Of a stretch of DNA of 64,000 nucleotides, positions 27,131 through 39,128 are shown in pieces. Position 1 is the first letter of the stretch. Every line of letters starts with the position of its first letter. The position numbers and the translations under genes are program-made. Source of the DNA: Alistipes ihumii AP11 (GTDB taxonomy: Bacteria; Bacteroidota; Bacteroidia; Bacteroidales; Rikenellaceae); NCBI RefSeq assembly GCF_025144665.1, contig NZ_CP102294.1, positions 1,674,001-1,738,000 on the forward strand, read 5' to 3'. The notes under the pieces were generated by a model, which saw nothing but the letters and a program-made list of their open reading frames with translations, was not told the origin of the DNA and did not search any database.

Positions 27131-29716
27131 CTATCCGCACTTGGAGTAGCCGCAGCTCATGCAGACCGGACAGCTGTTCTGGTAGACGAGCGTCTCCTGT
27201 CCGCAGTTCGGACACTTTTCCTTGACTTTCGTGCCGTTGGCGATATACTGCTTCAACGCGCGGGCCACGCCATTCTTCCATGTATTGATGCTCTCGCTGT
27301 CCAGTTGGAGCGACTCGATCAGCGTCACGACGTCCAGGATCGGCATCCCGTTGCGCAGCACGCCCGAGATCAGCTTGGCATAATTCCAGAATTGCTTGTC
27401 GAACAGTCGGGAGATGCCTCCGATCGTATTCGTGTAGCCGTACTTGTCTTTGTACTGGAAGTCGTACCGTTTGCGACCGTCGCTGTCCACGACCTTGAGA
27501 ATCACCCCTTTCTTGATCTTCTTCGGGATGAACATCGCATCCTCCTCGATCTTGCCGGTGAAGATTTCGTAGGGCCGCCCGTTGTAGATGCCGACGAATG
27601 CGATCCAGTCTTCCTCGCCGTTCTTGAAGCGGACGATATCGGCCGTGAGCTCGATCGGACGCTTGCGGGGCGGCCGGTAACCTCCTTCGGCCGCTTCGCC
27701 CTCTTCGACTTTGGCGGTTCCCTTTTTCTTCTTTTTCGACTCGACGAGCACGCCGGCGCGCGAGCCGTCCCGGTAGACGGTGACGCCCTTGCAGCCGTGC
27801 TCCCACGCTGTCATATAGACTTTCCCGACCAGTTCCTCGGTGACCTCGTTGGGCAGGTTGACCGTCACGGAGATCGAGTGGTCGACCCATTTCTGGATCG
27901 CGCCCTGCATCCGGACCTTGCTAACCCAGTCGATATCGTTGGCCGTCGCCTTGTAATAGGGAGACAGCGCGACGAGCTTCTCGATCTCGGCGGCGGACAT
28001 GCTTTTCACTTCGTTCAGGTCGTACCCGCTGGTTTCGAGCCAGACGAGGAACTTGTGGTGGAACACGTTGTATTCTTCCCACGAGTCGCCCACTTCGTCG
28101 ACGAAGGTGATCTTCACGTCCTTGTCGCTCGGGTTGACCTTGCGACGACGCGTGTAGACCGGCCGGAACACCGGTTCGATGCCCGAAGTCGTCTGCGACA
28201 TCAGGCTCGTCGTACCCGTCGGGGCGATCGTCAGCATCGCGATGTTGCGGCGGCCGTGTCGGGTCATCTCCTCGTAGAGAGCCGGATCGGCCTCGCGGAT
28301 GCGGGCGATCATCGGGTTGTCCTTCTCGCGTTCGGGATCGTACATCGGGAACTTGCCGCGTTCCTCGGCCATGACGACCGAGGCCCGGTAAGCTTCCAGC
28401 GCGAGCGTTTTCTGTATCTCGACGGCGAAGTCGATCGCCTCGTCGGTCCCGTAGCGCAAGCCCAGCGCGGCCAGCATGTCGCCTTCGGCCGTGATGCCGA
28501 GACCCGTGCGGCGGCCCTTGAGCGCCTTTTCGCGGATTTTTTCCCACAGGCTGTGTTCGACGTGACGGATGTCCTCTTCCTCGGGGTCCTTGGATATCTT
28601 TTCGATGATGGCCTCGATCTTCTCGAGCTCCAGATCGACGATATCGTCCATGATGCGCATCGCGGCCGCGACGTGGCTCCTGAACTTGCCGAAGTCGAAC
28701 GACGCCTCTTTCGAGAACGGCTTGTCGACATAGCTGTACAGATTGATCGCCAACAGGCGGCAGCTGTCATAAGGGCAGAGCGGAATTTCGCCGCAGGGAT
28801 TCGTCGAGACCGTCCTGAAGCCCAGATCGGCGTAGCAGTCGGGAACGGACTCGCGCAGGATCGTGTCCCAGAACAGAATGCCGGGTTCGGCCGACTTCCA
28901 TGCGTTGTGGACGATCTTGTTCCACAGTGCGCGCGCGTCGATGTCCTTCTCGTACATCGGCTTGTCCGAATCGATCGGGAACTGCTGGTGGTATTTGCGG
29001 CTTTCGGTCACCGCGCGCATGAACTCGTCGTCGATCTTGATTGACACGTTGGCACCGGTCACCTTGCCCGTTTCGACTTTTGCGTCGATGAAGTTTTCCG
29101 CGTCGGGGTGCTTGATCGACAGCGACAGCATCAGCGCGCCGCGCCGGCCGTCCTGAGCCACTTCGCGCGTCGAGTTCGAATAGCGCTCCATGAAAGGCAC
29201 GATGCCCGTCGAGGTCAGCGCGCTGTTCAGCACCGGACTGCCGGTGGGGCGGATGTGCGAGAGGTCATGTCCTACCCCCCCGCGCCGCTTCATCAGCTGC
29301 ACCTGCTCCTCGTCGATACGGATGATTCCGCCGTAGGAGTCGGCCGGCTTGCGGTGACCGATCACGAAGCAGTTCGACAACGAGGCGATCTGCAGGTTGT
29401 TGCCGATTCCGGTCATCGGGCCTCCTTGCGGAATCAGATAGCGGAAATCCTTCAGCAGGTCGTATACCTCGCTTTCGGACATCGGATTCGGATAGCGTTT
29501 CTCGATGCGCTCGATTTCCCGGGCGATGCGGCGATGCATCTGCTCGGGCGAGTTCTCGTAGATTTTTCCCATGGAGTCTTTCAGCGCGTACTTGCTGACC
29601 CAGACCGTGGCCGCCAGGTCGTCGCCCTTGAAATAGGCTTTGGCCGTTTCCACCGCGTCGGTGTACTCGTACTGCTTCAGCGCGCCGGCTTGCTCTTTGT
29701 TTCGTTCCGTGGACAT
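27131..29716 (-). CDS. nrdJ: Adenosylcobalamin-dependent ribonucleotide reductase (class II)
   Basis: Reduces ribonucleotides to deoxyribonucleotides with a radical generated from coenzyme B12, so it needs neither oxygen nor a second subunit. The 861 residues contain LSNCFVIG (first active-site Cys), QLMKRRGGVGHDLS, the thiyl loop VSTNPCGEIPLCPY, the substrate loop IAPTGTTSLMSQTTSGIEPVF, and a C-terminal tail with CPNCG and CPVCMSCGYSKCG, which probably shuttles electrons from thioredoxin. A DUF-like insert near 640-780 precedes the Cys tail, as in other B12-type enzymes. I see no cobalamin riboswitch or NrdR box in the 131-bp upstream gap. folB lies upstream on the same strand. Confidence 0.96.
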   Translation of the reverse strand: MSTERNKEQAGALKQYEYTDAVETAKAYFKGDDLAATVWVSKYALKDSMGKIYENSPEQMHRRIAREIERIEKRYPNPMSESEVYDLLKDFRYLIPQGGPMTGIGNNLQIASLSNCFVIGHRKPADSYGGIIRIDEEQVQLMKRRGGVGHDLSHIRPTGSPVLNSALTSTGIVPFMERYSNSTREVAQDGRRGALMLSLSIKHPDAENFIDAKVETGKVTGANVSIKIDDEFMRAVTESRKYHQQFPIDSDKPMYEKDIDARALWNKIVHNAWKSAEPGILFWDTILRESVPDCYADLGFRTVSTNPCGEIPLCPYDSCRLLAINLYSYVDKPFSKEASFDFGKFRSHVAAAMRIMDDIVDLELEKIEAIIEKISKDPEEEDIRHVEHSLWEKIREKALKGRRTGLGITAEGDMLAALGLRYGTDEAIDFAVEIQKTLALEAYRASVVMAEERGKFPMYDPEREKDNPMIARIREADPALYEEMTRHGRRNIAMLTIAPTGTTSLMSQTTSGIEPVFRPVYTRRRKVNPSDKDVKITFVDEVGDSWEEYNVFHHKFLVWLETSGYDLNEVKSMSAAEIEKLVALSPYYKATANDIDWVSKVRMQGAIQKWVDHSISVTVNLPNEVTEELVGKVYMTAWEHGCKGVTVYRDGSRAGVLVESKKKKKGTAKVEEGEAAEGGYRPPRKRPIELTADIVRFKNGEEDWIAFVGIYNGRPYEIFTGKIEEDAMFIPKKIKKGVILKVVDSDGRKRYDFQYKDKYGYTNTIGGISRLFDKQFWNYAKLISGVLRNGMPILDVVTLIESLQLDSESINTWKNGVARALKQYIANGTKVKEKCPNCGQETLVYQNSCPVCMSCGYSKCG

Positions 29717-29847
29717 GACAGTGTTGCTTGTATTTTAAGAATTTATGACGTTTCGGCAGATATGCGCTCCGGCGCACAATGCGTTACAAGATTACGAACA
29801 CTTTGGCGGATGTTGAAATTTCGTCAGGGAATCTTATCAAGAAGTTA

Positions 29848-30225
29848 TCAACACCCTTTCTCCTCCCTTTGTTTTTCGAGAGTTACCGAGACTTTCTCGA
29901 TTTTCCCGCCCAGAGGAGGGGCCATTTTCGAGACCTTGACCCGAACCCGGACGCTTTGCGGAAACCGCTCGCGGATGCGGCCGGCGATCCTTCCTGCGAC
30001 GTGTTCGAGAATGTGCGACGGAATGTCCATCTGCTCGCGGACGGTCTCGAATACGTCGAGGTAGTTGATCGTCCGCTCGATCCGATCGCTGTCGGCGGCT
30101 TCGCCGAGCTCGGCTTCGATCCGCACGCTGACCTGAAAGCGGTTTCCCACCTGCCGCTCCAGTTCGTAGCAGCCGTGAAACGCCTGAAACTCCATGTTTT
30201 CCAATTCGATGACGGTCAGTGACAT
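29848..30225 (-). CDS. folB: Dihydroneopterin aldolase
   Basis: Converts 7,8-dihydroneopterin to 6-hydroxymethyl-dihydropterin in folate synthesis. The ATG at 30225 gives 125 residues, the usual size; the in-frame start at 30294 adds an Arg-rich stretch unlike the family. Signature segments are VIELENMEFQAFHGCYELER (catalytic Glu region), INYLDVFETVREQM, LEHVAGRIAGRI and the C-terminal VKVSKMAPPLGG, containing the catalytic Lys. No other fol genes are adjacent. It is followed 131 bp later by nrdJ, another one-carbon/nucleotide-related gene, although the gap is long for an operon. Confidence 0.93.
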   Translation of the reverse strand: MSLTVIELENMEFQAFHGCYELERQVGNRFQVSVRIEAELGEAADSDRIERTINYLDVFETVREQMDIPSHILEHVAGRIAGRIRERFPQSVRVRVKVSKMAPPLGGKIEKVSVTLEKQREEKGC

Positions 30226-30654
30226 GATTTGCGGGTTTGTTAAGGTGCGATATCGTTTACAAAGAAATGGAAAACGGCGGTACGAAAACGGCAAGCGTCC
30301 CGGAAGTTATCCACATTTTATCGGCAGGGGTCCGCTTTCGCGGCTTCCGGAACGTGCGCCTCCGATTTCCGTAAAGGACGTTGCGGGTCGCGGGAATCGT
30401 TCCCTTATGGCGGTACGGGCGGCAGACATGGCGAATCGGGTCCGGATCTGTCGGTCCGTCGTGCGCCGGTAGCCGGAGCTGACCGTCGACCCGCTTTTCG
30501 GCCGGCGATGTCTGTCCGACCGCATGCGGCCGCTGACGGAAAGGTCGTCCGGAACGGAGTCTGTCGGGAAAGGAAGTCGGGCTTCGGCTCGGTCCGAAAC
30601 CCGGTTTTCCGGTTCTTTGCTGCGGAAGGAGCGGCCGCGCGCGTCGATCGGCAT
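30226..30654. other. Gene-free stretch
   Basis: No gene, RNA or standard promoter recognised between folB and the clpB terminator. Confidence 0.45.
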
Positions 30655-30700
30655 GTTCCGAAAAACGAACATGCCCCGAGGCATTCGCCCCGGGGCATGC
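30655..30700 (-). terminator. Terminator of clpB
   Basis: CATGCCCCG (30670-30678) pairs with CGGGGCATG (30691-30699). On the minus strand it is followed by TTCGTTTTTCGG. It lies about 45 bp past the clpB stop. Confidence 0.82.
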
Positions 30701-30743
30701 AAGCCTTCGGTTTCAGAGTGCAGCAACGCTCTTACCGCTATGT

Positions 30744-33341
<2,598 letters not shown>

Positions 33342-33825
33342 ATTTTCGTCTCCTTTCGTTCGTTTTCCGATTTTGTGTCGAAAACCCTGCAAATCGGCTG
33401 CCAGAGACGCTTATCGGGCAATTTGTCAGTTCGTTCGGACAGACCGGCGGCGCGCATGTGATGAATTGTCGCGGCGAAGCTGCCGGCCGGTGACGTCTTG
33501 GCAATCCGGATGACAGAATAGCACCCCGCGCATGCTTTCGGGAAGCGGCGTGCCGGGGCGTTCGGCGCGTAACGGCATGTCGGACGTGAGCATGCGTTTT
33601 TGATCTTTGGCGAATGCCGTTCGCTCCCAAATGCGTGTCGGTCCGGAACAAACCGCCGGTCCGGCGGAAGCCGAGGTGCGCTCGACGGCATCGCGCGGAA
33701 TCGACGCAGCTTCCCGGTCCGTTGCGGCTATTGCGGCCTCGGCACATGGAGGTATCCGTCGTCCGGCCCTGTGTCTGGAGGAGGCGGAGGTGTCTTTGTT
33801 CCCTGTCCGGGATTTTTCGCGCCGC
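33342..33825. other. Divergent gene-free region between clpB and dnaX
   Basis: Must contain the clpB promoter, but I find no TAnnTTTG on the minus strand; the dnaX promoter starts at 33826. No gene is credible here. Confidence 0.45.
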
Positions 33826-33857
33826 TTGCGGATTCCGTCCGAATTTGCGTATCTTTG
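33826..33857 (+). promoter_or_regulatory. Promoter of dnaX
   Basis: TTG (33826-33828), 21-bp spacer, then TATCTTTG (33850-33857), an exact TAnnTTTG. The ATG follows 16 bp later, so the transcript leader is very short, about 10 nt. Confidence 0.78.
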
Positions 33858-33873
33858 TAAGATAAGAAAAGTC

Positions 33874-35937
33874 ATGGATAATTTCATCGTTTCCGCCCGC
33901 AAGTACCGTCCCGCGACATTCGCGTCGGTCGTCGGGCAGTCGCATATCACATCGACGCTGCGCAACGCGATCGCGCGCCGGCAGTTGGCCCACGCTTACC
34001 TGTTCTGCGGTCCGCGCGGCGTCGGCAAAACGACCTGCGCGCGCATTTTCGCCAAGGCGATCAACTGCCTCGATCCGGCCGCCGACGGCGAGGCCTGCAA
34101 CGAGTGCGAGTCGTGCCGGGCGTTCAACGAGGGCCGCTCGTTCAATATCCACGAGCTGGACGCCGCATCGAACAACTCGGTGGACGATATTCGTACGCTG
34201 ACCGAACAGGTCCGTATCCCGCCGCAAATAGGCCGTTACAGCGTCTACATCATCGACGAGGTCCATATGCTTTCGCTTCAGGCCTTCAACGCTTTCCTCA
34301 AGACGCTCGAGGAGCCGCCCGCGCATGCCGTGTTCATTCTGGCGACGACCGAGAAGCACAAGATCATCCCGACGATTCTGTCCCGCTGCCAGATTTACGA
34401 TTTCAACCGGATCCGTGTCGAGGACGGCGTGGGTTACCTGAAATACATCGCCTCGCAGGAGGGCGTTGCCTATGACGACGAATCGCTGCATATTATCGCT
34501 CAGAAAGCCGATGGAGGCATGCGCGACGCGCTGTCGATGTTCGACAAGGTCGTCTCGTTCTGCGGCCAGAGACTGACGGCTGCCGAAGTGGCCGCGACGC
34601 TGAACGTGCTCGATTACGATACCTACTTCGGCATGACTTCGCGGATTCTCGCGGGCGATTATCCCGCGGCGCTGATGATGTTCGACGAGGTATTGCGCAA
34701 AGGTTTTTCGGCCCAGACGTTCGCCGCCGGGCTGAACGGCCATTTCCGCGACCTGCTGATGTGCAAGAATCCCCAAACGCTGTCCCTGCTCGAGGTGACC
34801 GGCAGCGTGGCCGAACGCTACCGGTCGCAGGCCGCCGAGTGCCCCGTGCCTTTGCTGTTCGAGGGAATCGACCTGCTGACGGCCGTCGAACAGTCGCTGC
34901 GGACGGCCGTGAACCAGCGGCTTCGCGTCGAACTGAGTCTGATGAAACTCTGCGGGCTCGGTCAAAAAAAAAATGACGGCGCGCTGAGCCCGTCCCTGCC
35001 CGAACTTTCGTCGTCCCGCTCCGTTCCGACGGCTCCTGCCGCGCCGCCGAAGCCTTCGGCCGAGGGAATCGTTTCTCCGTCGGCTGTCTCTTCGACTTCC
35101 GTCGGAGAGGCTTCTTCCGGAACGATTCCGCCGGTTTCGCCTCCGCCGGCATCCGCGCCGGCGGAAACCGCGGCCCGTTCCGTTGCCGGACGCGGTCCTG
35201 TGTCCGGCGGGGCTCAGAGCCTTTCGGGTCAGATGCAGGGCGAACCCGTTTCCTTGTCTCGAAGCGAGAGCAGGATTGCCTCCGCCGGTTCCGTCCCTCC
35301 GGTGTCGGCTGCGCCGTCCGGACGACAAACTCCTGAGGTTGCGACGCCTGCTCCCGCACCGACTAATTCGCCTGTTTCCTCGCCGACCGTTTCTCCCGTT
35401 TCCGTCGCCGGCCGATTTTCCGGCGGTACGGCGGCTTCCGCTTCCGCCGGCCCGGAGCCTTCCGTTTCTCTGTCGGGCCGCTCGATCCTCTCTTTGCTCG
35501 GCAGCCGTCCGGACGACGATTCGCTCGCTTCCGACAACGGGCCGGACGAGCCGGACGGAGATGCCGAAGACGAGGTTGAGGAAAATATTTCGCCCGACAG
35601 GATCGAGAGAGGATGCGCGCTACTGACCGCCGAGCTGGCCAAGCAGCGGCCCCGCCTGAGCGTCGTGTTTCAGGATGCGTCGGTCGTCGGAGGAAAGGTG
35701 CTGCTCAAGGTGCCCAACGAGTCGCTTTACGACGAGGTGATGAACAACCTGACCGATATCCGCAAGCGGCTCGGCGAGCTTTCGGGCGTACGGACTCCGG
35801 TCGATTTCGAGGTCGTGATCGAGGCCAGCCGCGAGGGGCTCAAGCCGGTCAAGGTCGAGGACCGTCTGCGTTATCTCTCGCAAAAGAATCCGTTGATCGG
35901 CAAGTTGCGTCAGGCGCTCGACCTGGACATCGAGTAG
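33874..35937 (+). CDS. dnaX: DNA polymerase III subunits tau/gamma
   Basis: DnaX is the clamp-loader ATPase. 687 residues: domain I Walker A GPRGVGKTT (46-54), zinc cysteines C65/C75/C78/C81, Walker B YIIDEVHML, sensor 1 region LATTEKHKIIPTILSRC, then domain III to about residue 365, a Ser/Pro-rich flexible linker (about 370-570), and an acidic then globular tau C-terminus. A run of ten A's at 34964-34973 falls exactly at the end of domain III; in the -1 frame it runs straight into a TGA at 34974. Slippage there would make a gamma-length protein of about 366 residues, as in Thermus and E. coli. The start at 33874 follows directly on a strong promoter. It is monocistronic. Confidence 0.97.
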   Translation: MDNFIVSARKYRPATFASVVGQSHITSTLRNAIARRQLAHAYLFCGPRGVGKTTCARIFAKAINCLDPAADGEACNECESCRAFNEGRSFNIHELDAASNNSVDDIRTLTEQVRIPPQIGRYSVYIIDEVHMLSLQAFNAFLKTLEEPPAHAVFILATTEKHKIIPTILSRCQIYDFNRIRVEDGVGYLKYIASQEGVAYDDESLHIIAQKADGGMRDALSMFDKVVSFCGQRLTAAEVAATLNVLDYDTYFGMTSRILAGDYPAALMMFDEVLRKGFSAQTFAAGLNGHFRDLLMCKNPQTLSLLEVTGSVAERYRSQAAECPVPLLFEGIDLLTAVEQSLRTAVNQRLRVELSLMKLCGLGQKKNDGALSPSLPELSSSRSVPTAPAAPPKPSAEGIVSPSAVSSTSVGEASSGTIPPVSPPPASAPAETAARSVAGRGPVSGGAQSLSGQMQGEPVSLSRSESRIASAGSVPPVSAAPSGRQTPEVATPAPAPTNSPVSSPTVSPVSVAGRFSGGTAASASAGPEPSVSLSGRSILSLLGSRPDDDSLASDNGPDEPDGDAEDEVEENISPDRIERGCALLTAELAKQRPRLSVVFQDASVVGGKVLLKVPNESLYDEVMNNLTDIRKRLGELSGVRTPVDFEVVIEASREGLKPVKVEDRLRYLSQKNPLIGKLRQALDLDIE
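34954..34991 (+). promoter_or_regulatory. Candidate programmed slippage site in dnaX
   Basis: An A10 tract (34964-34973) read as CAA AAA AAA AAT in frame. A -1 ribosomal shift, or insertion of one A by RNA polymerase, gives AAA AAA TGA and termination. GGGCTC (34954-34959) and GAGCCC (34986-34991) could pair around the tract, with GTC/GAC extending the stem. Confidence 0.7.
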
Positions 35938-36231
35938 CGTGCGGTTCAGCGCGCGCGAGCTCCCTGATAGCTTTCCGGCCGCATGACGTCCGGGGTATCC
36001 GGTATGGTCCGGAGCGGGGGTCTTTCGGTCTTTTTACCGTTCCGCGCTTTCCTCGTGCATTCCTGCCATGCGAGGGACCGGCCGGGTCTGTCCGGGCCGG
36101 TTACGACCTTTTCCGGCGAATGGTGCCGGACGGAGCGGACGCGACCCGGGGCTTCGGGCGTTCGATTTTCCCTATGATTTCCCGAAAATGATCAAATCTG
36201 CACGCCGGTAGGCTTTTCGCAGGAAATTGAC
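35938..36231. other. Gene-free stretch
   Basis: No terminator, gene or RNA recognised between dnaX and the tyrS -7 box. Confidence 0.45.
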
Positions 36232-36239
36232 TACCTTTG
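36232..36239 (+). promoter_or_regulatory. -7 box for the tyrS-asnA operon
   Basis: TACCTTTG, an exact TAnnTTTG, 41 bp before the tyrS ATG. No TTG at the -33 position. Confidence 0.6.
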
Positions 36240-36280
36240 CCGTCGAATCCGTTAACCGTTCAAACGAAAATCGCAAGACG

Positions 36281-37573
36281 ATGAATTTTGTTGAGGAACT
36301 CCGGTGGAGAGGCATGATTCACGACATCATGCCGGGCACCGAAGAACAGTTGGCCAAGGAGATGACGACCGCCTATGTCGGGATCGATCCGACGGCCGAC
36401 TCGCTGCATATCGGGCATCTGGTCAGCGTGATGATCCTGAAGCATTTCCAGCGTTGCGGCCATAAGCCGATCTTTCTGGTCGGCGGAGCGACGGGCATGA
36501 TCGGCGACCCTTCCGGCAAGTCGCTCGAGCGCAACCTGCTCGACGAGCAGACGTTGCGCCGCAATCAGGAGGGTATCCGCAGGCAGCTCGAGCGGCTGGT
36601 CGACTTCTCGTCCGACGAACCGAACGCGGCCGAGCTGGTCAATAACTACGACTGGATGAAGGAGTTCTCGTTTCTGGAGTTCATCCGCGATATCGGCAAG
36701 TGCATTACGGTCAATTACATGATGGCCAAAGACTCGGTCAAGAAGCGCTTCAACGGCGAGGGCGAGGGCATGTCGTTCACCGAGTTCACCTACCAGCTCG
36801 TTCAGGGGACCGACTTCCTGCATCTATACCAGCATAAGAACTGCAAGCTCCAGATGGGCGGGTCCGACCAGTGGGGCAACATCACGACCGGGACCGAGCT
36901 GATCCGCCGCAAGACGGGCGGCGAGGCTTTTGCGCTGACGTGCCCGCTGATCAAGAAGGCCGACGGCACGAAGTTCGGCAAGACCGAGTCGGGCAACGTC
37001 TGGCTCGATCCGCGCTATACGTCTCCGTACAAGTTCTACCAGTTCTGGCTCAACGTGAGCGATGAGGACGCCGAGCGCTACGTCAAGATATTCACGATGC
37101 TCGACCGCGAGACGATCGAGGGTCTCGTCGCCGCTCACCGCGAGGCGCCGCATCTGCGCGGATTGCAGAAGGCGCTGGCCCGCGAGGTGACTTGCATGGT
37201 GCACGGCGAGGAGGAGTACCGCCGGGCCGTCGAGGCTTCGGAAATCCTGTTCGGCGGCGCGACGGCCGAGGCGCTGCGCGGCATCGACGAGCAGACGTTC
37301 CTGCAGGTGTTCGAAGGCGTGCCCCGTTTCGAAATATCGCGCCCGCTGATCGAGGGGGGCGTCGGTTTTTTGGCCCTGTGTACCGAGCATGCCGCCGTCT
37401 TTCCGTCCAAAGGCGAGGCCCGCAAGCTGATTCAGGGCGGCGGCGTTTCGCTGAACAAGCGGAAGATCGCCGCCGTCGATTGCATGGTAGGCTCCGCCGA
37501 TCTGTTATCGGGCCGGTACCTGCTCGTGCAGAAGGGCAAAAAGAACTATTACCTGATCGTCGTTACCGATTAA
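36281..37573 (+). CDS. tyrS: Tyrosyl-tRNA synthetase
   Basis: A class I synthetase of 430 residues that charges tRNA-Tyr. ATG at 36281 gives the standard N-terminus [16 protein letters not shown]; the earlier in-frame start would overlap the promoter. The HIGH signature is LHIGHL (42-47), the second signature KFGKTESG, with the Tyr-binding segments VGIDPTADS and [11 protein letters not shown]. The C-terminus carries an S4 RNA-binding domain ([21 protein letters not shown]). asnA starts 11 bp later, so they form an operon. Confidence 0.98.
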   Translation: MNFVEELRWRGMIHDIMPGTEEQLAKEMTTAYVGIDPTADSLHIGHLVSVMILKHFQRCGHKPIFLVGGATGMIGDPSGKSLERNLLDEQTLRRNQEGIRRQLERLVDFSSDEPNAAELVNNYDWMKEFSFLEFIRDIGKCITVNYMMAKDSVKKRFNGEGEGMSFTEFTYQLVQGTDFLHLYQHKNCKLQMGGSDQWGNITTGTELIRRKTGGEAFALTCPLIKKADGTKFGKTESGNVWLDPRYTSPYKFYQFWLNVSDEDAERYVKIFTMLDRETIEGLVAAHREAPHLRGLQKALAREVTCMVHGEEEYRRAVEASEILFGGATAEALRGIDEQTFLQVFEGVPRFEISRPLIEGGVGFLALCTEHAAVFPSKGEARKLIQGGGVSLNKRKIAAVDCMVGSADLLSGRYLLVQKGKKNYYLIVVTD

Positions 37574-37584
37574 CCCCCTGCGCC

Positions 37585-38622
37585 ATGCCTCTTGTCAAGC
37601 CGGCGGGCTACCGCAACCTGCTCGACAACGTCGAGAATACCGAGAAGGCGATCAAGCTCGTCAAGGACATGTTCCAGCAGAACCTGTCGGCTCAGCTCGC
37701 GCTGCTGCGCGTGACCGCCCCGATGGTCGTGCTTTCCGGCACGGGTATCAACGACGATCTGAACAGCGTCGAGCGGCCCGTTTCGTTCCCTATCCGCGAC
37801 ATGGGCGAGCGCCGGGCCGAGGTGGTTCATTCGCTGGCCAAATGGAAGCGGCTGAAGCTCGCCGAGATGGCCGTCGCGCCGGGCCGGGGCATTTATACCG
37901 ACATGAACGCGCTGCGGCCCGACGAGGAGCTCGACAACATTCACTCGCTTTACGTCGACCAGTGGGACTGGGAAAAGGTCATTACGCGCGAGCAGCGCAC
38001 CGTCTCTTTCCTGAAGCAGACCGTCCGTCGGATTTACGAGGCGATCAAGGTGACCGAGAACCGGCTCTACGTCGAGTTCCCGCAGATCGTGCCGATGCTG
38101 CCCGAGGAGATTCGCTTCATTCACGCCCAACGGTTGCTCGACCTCTATCCCGACAAGACGCCGAAGGAGCGCGAGAACGAGATCGTCCGTCGCTACGGGG
38201 CCGTGTTCGTCATGGGCATCGGCGCTCCGCTGTCGGACGGACGGCCTCACGACGGCCGCGCGGCCGATTACGACGACTGGAGTACGCCGGGAGAGGACGG
38301 GTATCCGGGGCTGAACGGCGACATCCTGCTGTGGAACCCATTGCTCGAAAGCGCTTTCGAGGTGTCGAGCATGGGAATCCGGGTCGACGAGCGTTCGCTC
38401 GCCCGTCAGCTGGAACTGCGCGGGGAGCGCGACAAAGAGAGCCTCTATTTTCACCGGAAATTGCTTGCCGGCGAGCTGCCCTGCACGATCGGAGGCGGTA
38501 TCGGGCAGTCGCGGCTGTGCATGTTCCTGCTTCGCAAGGCCCATATCGGCGAGATTCAGAGCAGTATCTGGCCCGAGTCGATGCGCCGCGAGTGCTCGGA
38601 AGCCGGCATCGAGCTGGTCTGA
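37585..38622 (+). CDS. asnA: Aspartate-ammonia ligase (asparagine synthetase A)
   Basis: AsnA makes asparagine from aspartate, ammonia and ATP. It has a class II synthetase-like fold. The 345 residues include GTGINDDLNSVERPVSF, HSLAKWKRLKLAEM, GIYTDMNALRPDEELDNIHSLYVDQWDWE and the C-terminal TIGGGIGQSRLCMFLLRKAHIGEIQSS, all diagnostic. The ATG at 37585 follows the tyrS stop by 11 bp. Pairing with tyrS in one transcript is the only regulatory hint. No terminator is evident after it. Confidence 0.97.
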   Translation: MPLVKPAGYRNLLDNVENTEKAIKLVKDMFQQNLSAQLALLRVTAPMVVLSGTGINDDLNSVERPVSFPIRDMGERRAEVVHSLAKWKRLKLAEMAVAPGRGIYTDMNALRPDEELDNIHSLYVDQWDWEKVITREQRTVSFLKQTVRRIYEAIKVTENRLYVEFPQIVPMLPEEIRFIHAQRLLDLYPDKTPKERENEIVRRYGAVFVMGIGAPLSDGRPHDGRAADYDDWSTPGEDGYPGLNGDILLWNPLLESAFEVSSMGIRVDERSLARQLELRGERDKESLYFHRKLLAGELPCTIGGGIGQSRLCMFLLRKAHIGEIQSSIWPESMRRECSEAGIELV

Positions 38623-39128
38623 CGCGGGACCGCGTTCCCGGCGGCCGTTTTCGGTGCGCCGGGCCGGGGCTTGCGGATGCGGATACGGCGGCCGGGCCTT
38701 GTTGCCGCTTTTTGTTCCCGACAGTATCCTACGCATGCGAAACGGTCCCGTGAGAACTGTCGGAAAATTCCGGGATCCGGCCTCGGATATTTTCAGGAGC
38801 CCGACTGGCTTTGATATGGCGGTTCATATCGAATAATGAGGAAATTCCCGTCTGTCGGTTTGTCGGCGGAACGGACGGTCCTCGGTGACGGTCGATCCGG
38901 CAAGCGGAAAGATCGATCCGGTTTCCCGTTTGTCCGGCCGATTCCGAAACGGGAACTTCTGCGATGATTCGGACGAGGAGTATCGACAACTACCTTATCC
39001 TTAGCGCTTTTTCTGCCGATTTCATAGCGGGATTTTTTCAGAATTCGGCCGCGCATGCATACATGATAAATTCGGCGAATCGGATGCCGTCGAAGATTCG
39101 TTTTCGAAACCGAGCAACCTTTCACGAT
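38623..39128. other. Gene-free stretch
   Basis: No gene or exact promoter box. An in-frame extension of the next gene is open from 38964 but lacks family resemblance. Confidence 0.45.

Noticed and set aside
29717-29847. Cobalamin riboswitch upstream of nrdJ
   Set aside because: No B12-box-like core in the 131-bp gap.
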